The translations under genes and the position numbers were made by a program. DNA of 19,572 bases, taken from NCBI GenBank assembly GCA_036003885.1, contig DASYSA010000416.1:1-19572 (forward strand). The letters run 5' to 3'. How positions within the stretch are numbered: the first letter of the stretch is position 1; every line of letters begins with the position of its first letter. The notes under the pieces were generated by a model. It was not told where the DNA came from. It made no database searches and saw only the letters and a program-made list of their open reading frames with translations. Below are positions 1-7,261 of the stretch, piece by piece. The stretch comes from DASYSA01 sp036003885. GTDB taxonomy: Bacteria; Acidobacteriota; Blastocatellia; UBA7656.

Positions 1-52
1 CCCCCCTTTTGCGTCCCCCACTCTCCCACACTCCCATACTCAGAGCTTCTTG

Positions 53-61
53 TGGTATATT
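53..61 (+). promoter_or_regulatory. Extended -10 promoter candidate for rnc
   Basis: TGG directly followed by TATATT (56-61) makes an extended -10 element. No good -35 hexamer is visible 17 nt upstream, in the C-rich stretch at the window's left edge. A start near position 68 would leave a leader of about 30 nt before the rnc ATG at 99. The promoter is inferred from sequence only; rnc could also be read from genes left of the window. Confidence 0.4.
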
Positions 62-98
62 CTAAAAGTCTTGCAGCGGCGGTACGCTAATCTGAGTT

Positions 99-1022
99 AT
101 GATCTCGCTAGAACGTGAAAAGCTTCTTTCAGAGCTGGAACAGATGGTTGGGTACTCCTTTCGTTCCAGAGCGCTGTTAGATCGCGCACTCACCCATCGC
201 TCATTCGCCAATGAGCATACGGGCGAGAATTGTCAGCACAATGAAGCCCTCGAGTTCCTGGGCGACTCGGTGCTCGGTCTCGTTGTAAGCGCGTGGTTGC
301 TCGAGCGGTTTCCGGACATTTCAGAAGGCAAGCTGTCAAAGATGAAGGCCTATCTGGTAAGCGAATCAAGCCTGGTCGACCTGGCCGAGACGCTGGATCT
401 GGGACGCTATATCCTGCTCAACCGCGGTGAAGAGAAGACCGGAGGCCGGCGAAAACACGCGCTTTTGGCGGACTCGTACGAGGCGTTGATTGGAGTGCTC
501 TACATCGACGGCGGTATTGTCGTCGCTCAACGTTTCCTCTGCCGTGAGATGAGGGAAAAGGTCCTGTTGATGGACCCGAGTTCAATGATTGGCGCCGACT
601 ACAAGTCGGCTCTGCAGGAGCGGCTGCAAGCTATCGGCGCTCCGGTTCCGGACTATGTCGTGGTCGAAGCGCTCGGCCCTGATCACCGCCGCACTTTCCG
701 CGTCGAGCTTCGAGTGGCCGGACGCGCGCTTGCCCTTGGTGAAGGAAGAACCATCAAACTCGCCCAGCAGGAAGCCGCTCGTGCGGTACTTGACGACCCG
801 CGCGAACGGGATCTCGCCGGATTGCGGGCTACGCCTCTAGAGGATGAGAGTGAAGTCGACTCTGTTGAAGGATCGAGCGCCGTGGAGTCTGTCGACCCGC
901 CGGCATCCGAACAGATTGTCGCCGTGAGCGCTCCATTGTTTGATTCCGCAGACGAAGTCGGGATCTCGGCCAGCGATAGCAGCGAAAATGAGGCGCGAGC
1001 ACTCATCTCAACCGACGCGTAG
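99..1022 (+). CDS. rnc: Ribonuclease III
   Basis: Endoribonuclease that cuts double-stranded RNA, processing rRNA precursors and some mRNAs in the cytoplasm. The endonuclease domain spans about residues 5-150. Its signature HNEALEFLGDS lies at 47-57 (E49, E52, D56) and the second metal-binding helix ALLADSYEALIG at 121-132 (D125, E128), so all acidic catalytic residues are present. A double-stranded RNA-binding domain follows at about 165-231 and ends in the typical LAQQEAARAVL helix. The protein has 307 residues against roughly 220-250 in most bacteria. The excess is a C-terminal tail (about 235-307) rich in Ser, Glu and Asp that looks disordered. The ATG at 99 fits the family N-terminus, although no strong Shine-Dalgarno sequence precedes it. 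lepB follows closely on the same strand, and rnc-lepB linkage is common in bacteria, so the two are probably co-transcribed. Confidence 0.97.
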   Translation: MISLEREKLLSELEQMVGYSFRSRALLDRALTHRSFANEHTGENCQHNEALEFLGDSVLGLVVSAWLLERFPDISEGKLSKMKAYLVSESSLVDLAETLDLGRYILLNRGEEKTGGRRKHALLADSYEALIGVLYIDGGIVVAQRFLCREMREKVLLMDPSSMIGADYKSALQERLQAIGAPVPDYVVVEALGPDHRRTFRVELRVAGRALALGEGRTIKLAQQEAARAVLDDPRERDLAGLRATPLEDESEVDSVEGSSAVESVDPPASEQIVAVSAPLFDSADEVGISASDSSENEARALISTDA

Positions 1023-1060
1023 TATCCCCAATTAGACGAAGCGATTTGGTAAACAACGTT

Positions 1061-2026
1061 ATGAGCGAGAATGTTAACCTGCCGGCACCAGAACAATCGA
1101 CCCAGACTTTCGCCCCTGAGGTTCGCGAGATAGATCCAGTACGGATGCAGGAGACGGGTCGCGAGGATCCCGCTGAAATCACTTTCAAGAAGAGCATCAT
1201 TCGTGAGTATGTCGAATCCGCCGTTGTCACGCTCATTATGGCGCTCTTCGGTATGACTTTCATCGTGCAGGCGGTGAAGGTGCCGACCGGATCAATGAAG
1301 AACACAATTTGGGTTCAGGATCACCTGCTGGTCAACAAGTTTGTGTTCGGTTCGAACGACGGAGCCAATCTTCCTCTGCTTCCCTCTCGCTCAATCCGGC
1401 GCGGCGACATTATAGTCTTCAAGTATCCGCCCGGCCCCGAGACGAACTACGTCAAGCGAGTGATTGGTCTGCCGGGAGAGACGATTGAGTACGACAGCGC
1501 CAAAAACCAGGTTTACATCAACGGCCAGGTGTTGCCGGAACGGCGAGTCTACGTGAAGGAGGACCCCCCGGACACCCCCAATCTGGAGCCCGTACCCGCC
1601 GCCGAAGAGGCTGCTCCCGAAGGCGCGCAGTGGACTGTTTACTATTTCGAGGGGCGAGACGAGCGAGTGTACACTTCCCTCCACGATTCAGCTCTCAAGT
1701 ATGCTGTCAGACAGCCATTCAGGGTGGCGGTGAAGGGCGACCCGGTCCCGGACGAGATCAAAGGCGATCCCGATCTCCGGCGAATTTACGACAGTGACAA
1801 CGACGGTCTGTATGACAGCGATCAGTACTTCTGTATGGGTGACAATCGCGACAACAGCCAGGACAGCCGATACTGGGGAACGGTTCCACGCGCGAACATA
1901 GTAGGCCGGGCGATGTTTGTCTACTGGTCCATAGACCCGAGCAAGAACAGTGATGGCAGCTCGAACGGTTTTAAGGACTTTTTCACTAAATCGCAGTGGT
2001 CGCGGACCGGGAAGTTTATCAAGTGA
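1061..2026 (+). CDS. lepB: Signal peptidase I
   Basis: Membrane-bound serine protease (family S26) that removes signal peptides from exported proteins on the outer face of the inner membrane. I use the ATG at 1061 (321 residues); an in-frame TTG at 1046 would add five, and neither start has a clear ribosome site. From the ATG, a proline-rich cytosolic stretch precedes one membrane helix (about 52-72). The catalytic Ser is S78 in PTGSM and the general-base Lys is K132 in NYVKRVIGLPGE. The conserved box GDNRDNSQDSRYWG starts near residue 260. Between the Lys box and that box is a long insert (about 165-250) ending in an acidic loop, DSDNDGLYDSD, that resembles a thrombospondin type 3 or dockerin calcium-binding loop. 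Export capacity fits the several secreted hydrolases encoded nearby. The family assignment is certain; the role of the loop is unknown. Confidence 0.96.
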   Translation: MSENVNLPAPEQSTQTFAPEVREIDPVRMQETGREDPAEITFKKSIIREYVESAVVTLIMALFGMTFIVQAVKVPTGSMKNTIWVQDHLLVNKFVFGSNDGANLPLLPSRSIRRGDIIVFKYPPGPETNYVKRVIGLPGETIEYDSAKNQVYINGQVLPERRVYVKEDPPDTPNLEPVPAAEEAAPEGAQWTVYYFEGRDERVYTSLHDSALKYAVRQPFRVAVKGDPVPDEIKGDPDLRRIYDSDNDGLYDSDQYFCMGDNRDNSQDSRYWGTVPRANIVGRAMFVYWSIDPSKNSDGSSNGFKDFFTKSQWSRTGKFIK

Positions 2027-2089
2027 GACCTAACCGGATAGCGCTCCAAATCTGAAGCCGCGGCGTTCCTATCGAAGTTCATTAAGCCA

Positions 2090-2503
2090 GTGAATCCTGA
2101 AAAGCACTCGATCGATCCTCCCGAGGCACAGACGGCCGTGGAGGTGCGCGACGTCGACGCTCGCCTCAACGAGCTTCGCACGCGCATAAGCGAAGCCGGC
2201 CAGGCAATCGACGAGTACAAAGCCGCGACCGGAATGGCGATGGGGGGCGGAGTCTTTCTCGGCCTGCTTGCTGCAGGGGCGGGTTACGACCTGGTCTTCG
2301 GGAAGGCCGGCGCCTGGCAGGGGATCGGCATCACTCATTCGATGCTAACCTGGCTGGCCTATGGCTTCGGCGGGGCGAGCGTTACCCTGCTCTTGACCGG
2401 TTGGATCAGGCAACGGTCGAGCGCACGGGCTCGCGAAGCGACGCTTGCCGACCTCGAATTGGAGTTCGCCCGTCTGCTCGATCGCAAAGAACGCGGCTCT
2501 TGA
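2090..2503 (+). CDS. Hypothetical two-helix membrane protein
   Basis: I do not recognise this family. The 137-residue product starts with GTG at 2090, 63 nt after lepB on the same strand, and no clear ribosome site is visible. Residues 18-45 look like an amphipathic, possibly coiled-coil helix. Two hydrophobic segments follow: about 48-66, rich in Gly and Ala, and about 84-104. The charged C-terminal tail (107-137) again looks helical. This layout suggests a small inner-membrane protein with both ends on the same side. Position suggests transcription with rnc-lepB, but nothing ties its function to them. That it is coding is supported by an uninterrupted frame with sensible domain architecture and by the convergent gene beginning only after its end. 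Confidence 0.65.
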   Translation: MNPEKHSIDPPEAQTAVEVRDVDARLNELRTRISEAGQAIDEYKAATGMAMGGGVFLGLLAAGAGYDLVFGKAGAWQGIGITHSMLTWLAYGFGGASVTLLLTGWIRQRSSARAREATLADLELEFARLLDRKERGS

Positions 2504-2618
2504 CGCGACGCAAGCACGACCATCTCAAGTGTCGCCGCAATGAAGTGTCAGCTCAGACGAAAGCGAGCGCCACGAGAGATCCCCGAGGCGCCCGCAGATT
2601 CTCGCAATCAACAGAGCT

Positions 2619-3380
2619 TTACGGCTTGGCCGCGGGCTTGTTGAACTTCGCGTCGTCAATCGGGACGTTCTGCTTGATCTCAGTGAACTTTATGGTCATC
2701 TCTCCCATCGCGCCGATGTTGCGGATAGTGTGGGGCACCTTCATACCGTCCACTTCTTTGTAATCCGTGAGGAACTGTTGGGTCGGTGACCGGCCCATTG
2801 GGCTCTCTCTCTCGAAGTCATGGCGCACCAGGAGGCCATTCTCCTTATCGAAATAAAATTTTTCGGGGCTGCCTCCTGTTGGTGTGCAAACTATTACGTA
2901 CGCGTCGCGGCCGCCTACGGACTCAACACCACTTAGCTCGAGTTTGGAGTAAAGCTCCTTGAGCCTTAGATTCTTATAGAACTGTCCGTCGAGCTTGGTC
3001 TCCGCCAGTTCTGCGCCTGTCTTGTCGCGCAGTCCTCCCTGCGGTTCCTGAGCCCAGGCCGCAGTCCCGTCGAATCCTTCCTGTATGATTCCATACGACG
3101 GGACATCGAGAAAGAACAGACTCTTGTTTGGCGCCTTGGCGTATAATTCAATCGGCGCGTTTACGCCCATCGCCGCAATTTCCAACGTTCCCTTTTGAAC
3201 GCGGCTGGTCACTTTCATACCGGCTTCCTTGCCGCCAATAGCCTTTACGAAGTTCTCCATTACCTGGTCGACGGTCGGCATCGGGGCAGCAGGCTTCTTG
3301 TCTGCGTCCGGTTTTGCCTGAGCGAGAGCCGAGATGGCCCCCAGCAGGACGAGCACAAGTGTGATTATCATTCGTTTCAT
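2619..3380 (-). CDS. Secreted LolA/LolB-like lipoprotein-sorting-type protein
   Basis: Probable periplasmic protein of 253 residues. A signal peptide is clear: MKRM, then a hydrophobic run to about residue 19, with likely cleavage after SALA (A20). The mature part reads as a single beta-rich domain resembling outer-membrane lipoprotein-sorting-like proteins. Family-like elements are TVDQVMENFVKAIGG near 36-50, a strand ending in a Phe/Tyr-rich segment around 86-98, EGFDGTAAW at 101-109, GRDAYVIV at 157-164 and DYKEVDGMKVPHTI at 206-219. Proteins of this kind are frequent in Acidobacteriota and are often left as hypothetical. The ligand is unknown; by analogy it would bind a lipid or acyl chain. 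The minus-strand start at 3380 is preceded by AAAGGAA at suitable spacing. The gene converges with the + strand block, with 115 bp between stop codons and no obvious terminator there. Confidence 0.8.
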   Translation of the reverse strand: MKRMIITLVLVLLGAISALAQAKPDADKKPAAPMPTVDQVMENFVKAIGGKEAGMKVTSRVQKGTLEIAAMGVNAPIELYAKAPNKSLFFLDVPSYGIIQEGFDGTAAWAQEPQGGLRDKTGAELAETKLDGQFYKNLRLKELYSKLELSGVESVGGRDAYVIVCTPTGGSPEKFYFDKENGLLVRHDFERESPMGRSPTQQFLTDYKEVDGMKVPHTIRNIGAMGEMTIKFTEIKQNVPIDDAKFNKPAAKP

Positions 3381-3727
3381 ACTTTATTTCCTTTCTCCAC
3401 AAAGAACCAAGAGTTGCCTTTCATTCTCCAGCGGTCCGCCCCTATATGTCTGACGCTCCGGTGGACTGATCCCGACACTCAATAACGTTAACATGAACGA
3501 CGTCGCTCAGACGAGAGCGACAGACCGTCTTACGAAGACTTCGGTGGCGAAGTTCTGGCGTTCCAACGGACCTCAGACCGGCCGAGCCTGGCCCGCAGCG
3601 AGCGCCAAACATGAGCGACGAGCAGCCACCGGCGCGCGCGTAAGGTTCCGCCACCATGCGTCAAGCGGCCGGTCGGGGAACTCTTTTCCAGGGTCTGATA
3701 GAAAAGTAGGCCAAACAACAAAAGTGC
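3381..3727. other. Intergenic stretch, no recognisable gene
   Basis: About 350 bp between the divergent LolA-like gene and the promoter at 3728. Short open frames exist on both strands, for example from 3493 on + and 3657 on -. None has a ribosome site, a recognisable motif or protein-like composition. The right part reads as GC-rich sequence without repeats that I can see. It must hold the minus-strand promoter of the LolA-like gene, which I could not place convincingly. Confidence 0.5.
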
Positions 3728-3756
3728 TTGACATTAAAGAGGACCCGAATTATATT
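3728..3756 (+). promoter_or_regulatory. Near-consensus sigma-70 promoter of the leader RNA/aguBA
   Basis: TTGACA (3728-3733), a spacer of exactly 17 nt, then TATATT (3751-3756). The -35 is perfect and the -10 differs at one base, making this the best promoter in the window. Transcription would start near A3764, almost 190 nt before the aguB ATG and about 90 nt before the terminator at 3821-3854. Confidence 0.75.
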
Positions 3757-3763
3757 CGCTTGT

Positions 3764-3854
3764 AATTCTGACAACAACGTGAGAGGCCTACACCCAAATA
3801 GGTCTCAAAAAGTGGCTCAAGGGTCAGCCGAAGCACGAGACGGCTGGCCCTTTT
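3764..3854 (+). ncRNA. Candidate short structured RNA or riboswitch-like leader upstream of aguBA
   Basis: A transcript from the strong promoter would run about 91 nt to a terminator. It contains a stem of GAGGCCTA (3783-3790) with TAGGTCTC (3799-3806), complete except for one G-U pair, and an 8-nt loop CACCCAAA. The loop's ACCC (3792-3795) can pair with GGGT (3821-3824), which is the start of the terminator's 5' arm. The connecting strand AAAAAGTGGCTCAA is A-rich, as in H-type pseudoknots. The 5' end (CTGAC, 3768-3772) can alternatively pair with GTCAG (3823-3827). Both pairings would compete with termination. Either this is an attenuating leader of the agmatine genes or a stand-alone small RNA. 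I do not recognise an Rfam class; the structure is inferred by eye. Confidence 0.5.
3821..3854 (+). terminator. Rho-independent terminator ahead of aguB
   Basis: The stem GGGTCAGCCG (3821-3830) pairs with CGGCTGGCCC (3841-3850) over all ten positions, one of them a G-U pair. The loop is 10 nt and TTTT follows at 3851-3854. The hairpin lies about 100 nt before the aguB start and about 65 nt after the strong promoter. It therefore ends a short RNA or attenuates aguBA; the upstream convergent and divergent genes cannot use it. Confidence 0.75.
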
Positions 3855-3917
3855 AAGTTCATCGTTTTCTCTCGCCGCCGATTCTGACGGAAGCCGAGCC
3901 CGCGAACATTCTAATGC

Positions 3918-3946
3918 TTGGAGCCTCCGGCTAACTTGTGTAATCT
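3918..3946 (+). promoter_or_regulatory. Weak second promoter candidate giving a leaderless aguB mRNA
   Basis: TTGGAG (3918-3923), a 17-nt spacer and TAATCT (3941-3946) lie so close to the gene that transcription would begin at or next to the aguB ATG (3953). aguB has no Shine-Dalgarno sequence, which fits a leaderless message. The hexamers match consensus only partly, so this is tentative. Confidence 0.25.
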
Positions 3947-3952
3947 CTCCTT

Positions 3953-4852
3953 ATGCAGACCCCTTCGAAGTTCACCGTCGGACTTGTGCAGATGGCAATG
4001 ACTGCCGACCCGAGCGAGAACCTTCAGCGAGCACTCTCGCTGGTCGAACAGGCTGCAGGCTCCGGGGCCCAGGTTATCTGCCTGCCTGAACTCTTCGCTT
4101 CCCAGTACTTCTGCCAGCGCGAAGACCCCGCTCTGTTCGACCTCGCAGAAACTATCCCGGGCCCTTCCACTGAGGCTCTGGGAAGTCTGGCCCGAGCTAA
4201 GCGAGTGAGCGTTATCGCCTCGCTCTTCGAGCGCCGCGCGGCCGGGCTTTATCACAACACCGTTGCCTTGATCGACACCGAAGGCAAAGTCGCCGGTCTC
4301 TATCGCAAGATGCACATCCCTGACGATCCGGCTTACTACGAGAAGTTCTACTTCACACCCGGCGATCTGGGCTTTCGCGCGTTCGACACCCCGGCTGGTC
4401 GCGTCGGCGCCTTGATCTGCTGGGATCAGTGGTATCCCGAAGGCGCGCGGCTTACTGCGCTTCGGGGCGCAAGCGTCCTGTTTTATCCAACTGCCATCGG
4501 TTGGCATCCTCACGAGAAGGAGCAGCACGGCGCGGCTCAACGTGACGCGTGGCGCACGATCCAGCGCAGTCATGCGATCGCCAACGGGGTTTATGTCGCG
4601 GCAGTCAATCGCGTGGGACACGAGAAGCCCTCAAGCGGCGCAGCCGGCATCGAGTTCTGGGGGTCGTCTTTCTTGGCGGATCCATTTGGGGTTGTGTTGG
4701 CCGAAGCCAGCGCAGATCGCGAAGAGATCCTGATTGGTGATGTGGACCTCGCCCGCATAGAAGAAGTCCGGCGCAACTGGCCCTTCCTTCGAGACCGTCG
4801 AGTCGATGCCTACGGCGGAATCGAAAGCCGCTTCCTCGACGAAAAAGAATGA
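3953..4852 (+). CDS. aguB: N-carbamoylputrescine amidase (nitrilase superfamily)
   Basis: Cytoplasmic hydrolase that splits N-carbamoylputrescine into putrescine, CO2 and ammonia, the last step of the arginine-agmatine route to putrescine. The Glu-Lys-Cys triad of the nitrilase fold is complete: E46 in CLPELF, K119 in YRKMHIPDDP and C156 in LICWDQWYPEGARL. The segments HIPDDPAYYEKFYFTPGD and WDQWYPE are typical of the AguB subgroup rather than of general C-N hydrolases. Its 299 residues are a normal family length. The start at 3953 gives the expected N-terminus (KFTVGLVQMAM), though no ribosome site is seen. The stop overlaps the aguA start by 4 nt, so the two enzymes are translationally coupled. 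Upstream sits a promoter-hairpin-terminator leader that may control both. Specificity is inferred from motif and neighbour together. Confidence 0.95.
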   Translation: MQTPSKFTVGLVQMAMTADPSENLQRALSLVEQAAGSGAQVICLPELFASQYFCQREDPALFDLAETIPGPSTEALGSLARAKRVSVIASLFERRAAGLYHNTVALIDTEGKVAGLYRKMHIPDDPAYYEKFYFTPGDLGFRAFDTPAGRVGALICWDQWYPEGARLTALRGASVLFYPTAIGWHPHEKEQHGAAQRDAWRTIQRSHAIANGVYVAAVNRVGHEKPSSGAAGIEFWGSSFLADPFGVVLAEASADREEILIGDVDLARIEEVRRNWPFLRDRRVDAYGGIESRFLDEKE

Positions 4853-5949
4853 CTCGCCGGAACGAAGCACCCGCCAGCAACCTCGCGCCTCGCAGCCACA
4901 AGATGGCGGGGTTTCGTATGCCCGCCGAGTGGGAGCCTCACGAAGCCACGTGGATAGGCTGGCCTCACAATCGAAATGACTGGCCCGGGAAGTTCAGCGC
5001 GATACCGTGGGTTTACGGCGAAATAGTCCGGAAGCTCGCGGAGAGTGAATTCGTCCGTATCATTGTCGACTCACAGGCTCACGAAACGCGGACCCGCCGA
5101 ATCCTGTCGAGTGTCGAGGTCGATCCCGGGCGGGTTGAGTTCTTTCGGTTTCCCACCGATCGCGGCTGGACACGTGACTCTGGGCCAATCTTCGTCAAGC
5201 GCGACGGTCGCAATCGTGAAGTCGCCATCGTTCGCTTCCTCTTCAACGGGTGGGCCAAGTATCCGGACTGGAAGAAGGATGTTCGCGTACCCGAGCGCGC
5301 GGCTAAGGCACTGGGGTGTCGAATCCTTGATCCCGCATTGAAAGATCGCGACATCGTGCTCGAAGGCGGCAGCATCGACGTGAACGGGCTGGGCACGCTG
5401 CTGACAACCGAAGAGTGTTTGCTCGACCAGCAGATTCAGGCGCGCAATCCCGGGCTTACTCGCAAAGAGCTTGAATCCGTATTGAGACAGTCGCTGGGCG
5501 CGCATAACGTTTTGTGGCTCGGGCGTGGCATCAGCGGTGACGACACTCACGGCCATGTGGACGATCTCTGCCGCTTTGTCGGTCCGCGCACGGTCGTGCT
5601 CTGCCACGAAGAGAACTCCAGGGATCCGAACTACGAGGCGCTGCAAGAGAATCGCGAACGGCTGGAGGGAATGCGACTTGAAGACGGCGGAAAACTCGAG
5701 GTGGTGCCGATCCCGATGCCTGCACCGCTCCTGTTCAAGACCCGCCGGCTCCCCGCGAGTTATGCGAACTTCTACATCTCCAATTCAGCGGTGCTTGTTC
5801 CAACGTTCAATGATCCTCAGGACCGGATAGCCCTGGGCATCCTTTCGGAGTTAATAACCGACAGGCCGGTGATAGGCATCCACGCGGTCGATCTTGTCTG
5901 GGGATTTGGCACGCTGCACTGTCTGACTCAACAGCAGCCTGAATCATAG
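4849..5949 (+). CDS. aguA: Agmatine deiminase
   Basis: Converts agmatine to N-carbamoylputrescine and ammonia, feeding the AguB enzyme encoded just upstream. It belongs to the Porphyromonas-type peptidyl-arginine deiminase/agmatine deiminase (guanidino-group-modifying) fold. Visible active-site parts are RGWTRDSGPIF (D110), LEGGSIDVNG (E172), DDTHGHVDDL (H236) and the nucleophile C358 in GFGTLHCLTQQQP close to the end. MPAEWEPHEATWIGWPHN at 24-41 is the usual start of the fold, so about 20 residues precede the conserved region. The length of 366 is typical. The ATG overlaps the aguB stop (ATGA). No gene for arginine decarboxylase is in the window, so agmatine comes from elsewhere in the genome or from outside the cell. 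Confidence 0.96.
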   Translation: MTRRNEAPASNLAPRSHKMAGFRMPAEWEPHEATWIGWPHNRNDWPGKFSAIPWVYGEIVRKLAESEFVRIIVDSQAHETRTRRILSSVEVDPGRVEFFRFPTDRGWTRDSGPIFVKRDGRNREVAIVRFLFNGWAKYPDWKKDVRVPERAAKALGCRILDPALKDRDIVLEGGSIDVNGLGTLLTTEECLLDQQIQARNPGLTRKELESVLRQSLGAHNVLWLGRGISGDDTHGHVDDLCRFVGPRTVVLCHEENSRDPNYEALQENRERLEGMRLEDGGKLEVVPIPMPAPLLFKTRRLPASYANFYISNSAVLVPTFNDPQDRIALGILSELITDRPVIGIHAVDLVWGFGTLHCLTQQQPES

Positions 5950-5950
5950 T

Positions 5951-6040
5951 CCGCGAATCGCGCGAATTGCGCTAATCTATCTTGACGCGCAGATTGAGTT
6001 AGACCGGTGGTTTATTCGCGATTATTAGCGTTATTCGCGG
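5951..6040. repeat. Imperfect palindromic repeat between aguA and the glycosyltransferase
   Basis: The left arm, 5951-5977, starts CCGCGAAT. The right arm, 6011-6040, ends ATTCGCGG. Both are built from units of the type GCGAAT/GCTAAT spaced 9-10 bp, and the two arms are imperfect reverse complements. The element begins just after the aguA stop and contains the last codons and stop of the convergent glycosyltransferase gene (6012). It probably is a dispersed repeat; it may also act as a bidirectional transcript end. Confidence 0.6.
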
Positions 6041-7226
6041 ACGATCCCAACTCGAGTAACTTTGCAACGATATCAAATGCCGCGCGCGGGCGGGCGAGCC
6101 TCGTCACGTTCCTTTGCATCGCTTCAAACTTCTGCGGGTCATCGAGTAGCCTGTCGATCTTATACGGCAGCACCGGCAGGTTGTTACACCTTACGGCCAC
6201 ACCCTCCTCGAGGAGGTGATCCGAATTGCGCTCTTCCTGACCTGGAATAGGGTTGACGATCACGAATACCAGTCCGCTGGCGAGCGCTTCTGAAGTGGTG
6301 AGGCCACCCGGCTTGCCCAGCAAGATGTCCGACGCCGCCATCAACTCGTGCATCTCGGACGTATAGCCCACAACTTTGACCGCGACCTCTCTCTTTGTTT
6401 GCCGGCTCGTCACCAGCTTCTCCATCTTCTTCTTCAGTTGTTCATTGCGGCCGCATATCGCGATGATCTGCGCCGGGTGTCTGAGATCCATCAACGAAGT
6501 CAGCATGTTCTCCATAGGCCCAACGCCGAACCCGCCAGCCGAGACCAGTATCGTCATTGGGCCGCGGGCGAGTCCGTGCTTGTCGCGCATCTCCTGCTTG
6601 TCTCGCTTCCGGGCGAACACAGGATCGATGGGAATGCCCGAAACCGTGATCTTTGAGGGGTCGATGCCAAGCTTCTCCAGATGCACGCGAGTCTCCTCAA
6701 TGGCGACGAAGTAGTGCTCGTAGTGATGGCACAACCACATCGCGTGGACATCGAAGTCGGTGACGACGATGGCCTGGGGACTGCCGATCCGTTCTTTAGC
6801 CTTGAGCCACGACATGATCTCCGCGGGAAGGAAGTGAGTGCAGACGGTGATGTCCGGCTGATACTTGCGGAGCATCTTGACGAAGGGTCTTGTGTTGAGT
6901 TTATCGAACGCGAGCCGCCGTCTCTCATTCTTCCAGGGCTTGTCGAACTGGTCGTAGAGCCAGCCCATGACTTCGGGGGCTTTGTTGACCACGTCGATGT
7001 AGGCCTTCGAATATAGAGTGCGGAAGAGCTTGTTAGTGTAATCGAGCGTATCGACGTGCCGGACCTCACTCGCGGCGTGGGTTTCGATGAAGGCCCTTTC
7101 GAGGGCCTGGGCGGCGCGGGTATGGCCGGCGCCGGACGATGCGGAGAGAATCAGGACTTTGTTGAACATAAGTACGCGCGGCTCGAAGGCTGTTTCCTGT
7201 TCATTGGATGTGGGCAGCCCGAGCAT
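6012..7226 (-). CDS. MGDG synthase/UgtP-type glycolipid glycosyltransferase
   Basis: Likely transfers a sugar from a nucleotide sugar to diacylglycerol or a related lipid at the inner face of the cytoplasmic membrane. The fold is GT-B. The N-terminal half begins with KVLILSASSGAGHTRAA (23-39), the mark of the MGDG-synthase domain, followed by TVCTHFLPAEIM (127-138) and VVTDFDVHAMW (154-164). The C-terminal half has a Gly-rich turn, VSAGGFGVGPMENM (228-241), and the donor-binding stretch GKPGGLTTSEALA (304-316) with NPIPGQEERNSD (325-336). The acceptor and the sugar cannot be told from sequence. The family usually starts close to KVLIL, so the Met at codon 20 (7169) may be the true start; the ATG at 7226 has a weak GGAAAG before it. 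The last residues (ANNANNRE) are encoded by a palindromic repeat. It is divergent from the amidohydrolase gene. Confidence 0.88.
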   Translation of the reverse strand: MLGLPTSNEQETAFEPRVLMFNKVLILSASSGAGHTRAAQALERAFIETHAASEVRHVDTLDYTNKLFRTLYSKAYIDVVNKAPEVMGWLYDQFDKPWKNERRRLAFDKLNTRPFVKMLRKYQPDITVCTHFLPAEIMSWLKAKERIGSPQAIVVTDFDVHAMWLCHHYEHYFVAIEETRVHLEKLGIDPSKITVSGIPIDPVFARKRDKQEMRDKHGLARGPMTILVSAGGFGVGPMENMLTSLMDLRHPAQIIAICGRNEQLKKKMEKLVTSRQTKREVAVKVVGYTSEMHELMAASDILLGKPGGLTTSEALASGLVFVIVNPIPGQEERNSDHLLEEGVAVRCNNLPVLPYKIDRLLDDPQKFEAMQRNVTRLARPRAAFDIVAKLLELGSSANNANNRE

Positions 7227-7261
7227 TCTACTTTCCGCAGGTTCAGCTCACAAGCGATTGG

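Noticed and set aside
3493..3765. 90-codon + frame upstream of the agmatine genes
   Set aside because: No ribosome site or motif, Arg/Ser/Ala-rich composition as expected from GC-rich non-coding DNA, and it runs through the strong promoter at 3728-3756.
3783..3806. First hairpin of the leader compared from memory with preQ1-I, mini-ykkC (guanidine-II) and fluoride riboswitches
   Set aside because: The required loop and core sequences (for example ACGR loops for guanidine-II) are not present; resemblance is limited to the general pseudoknot layout.
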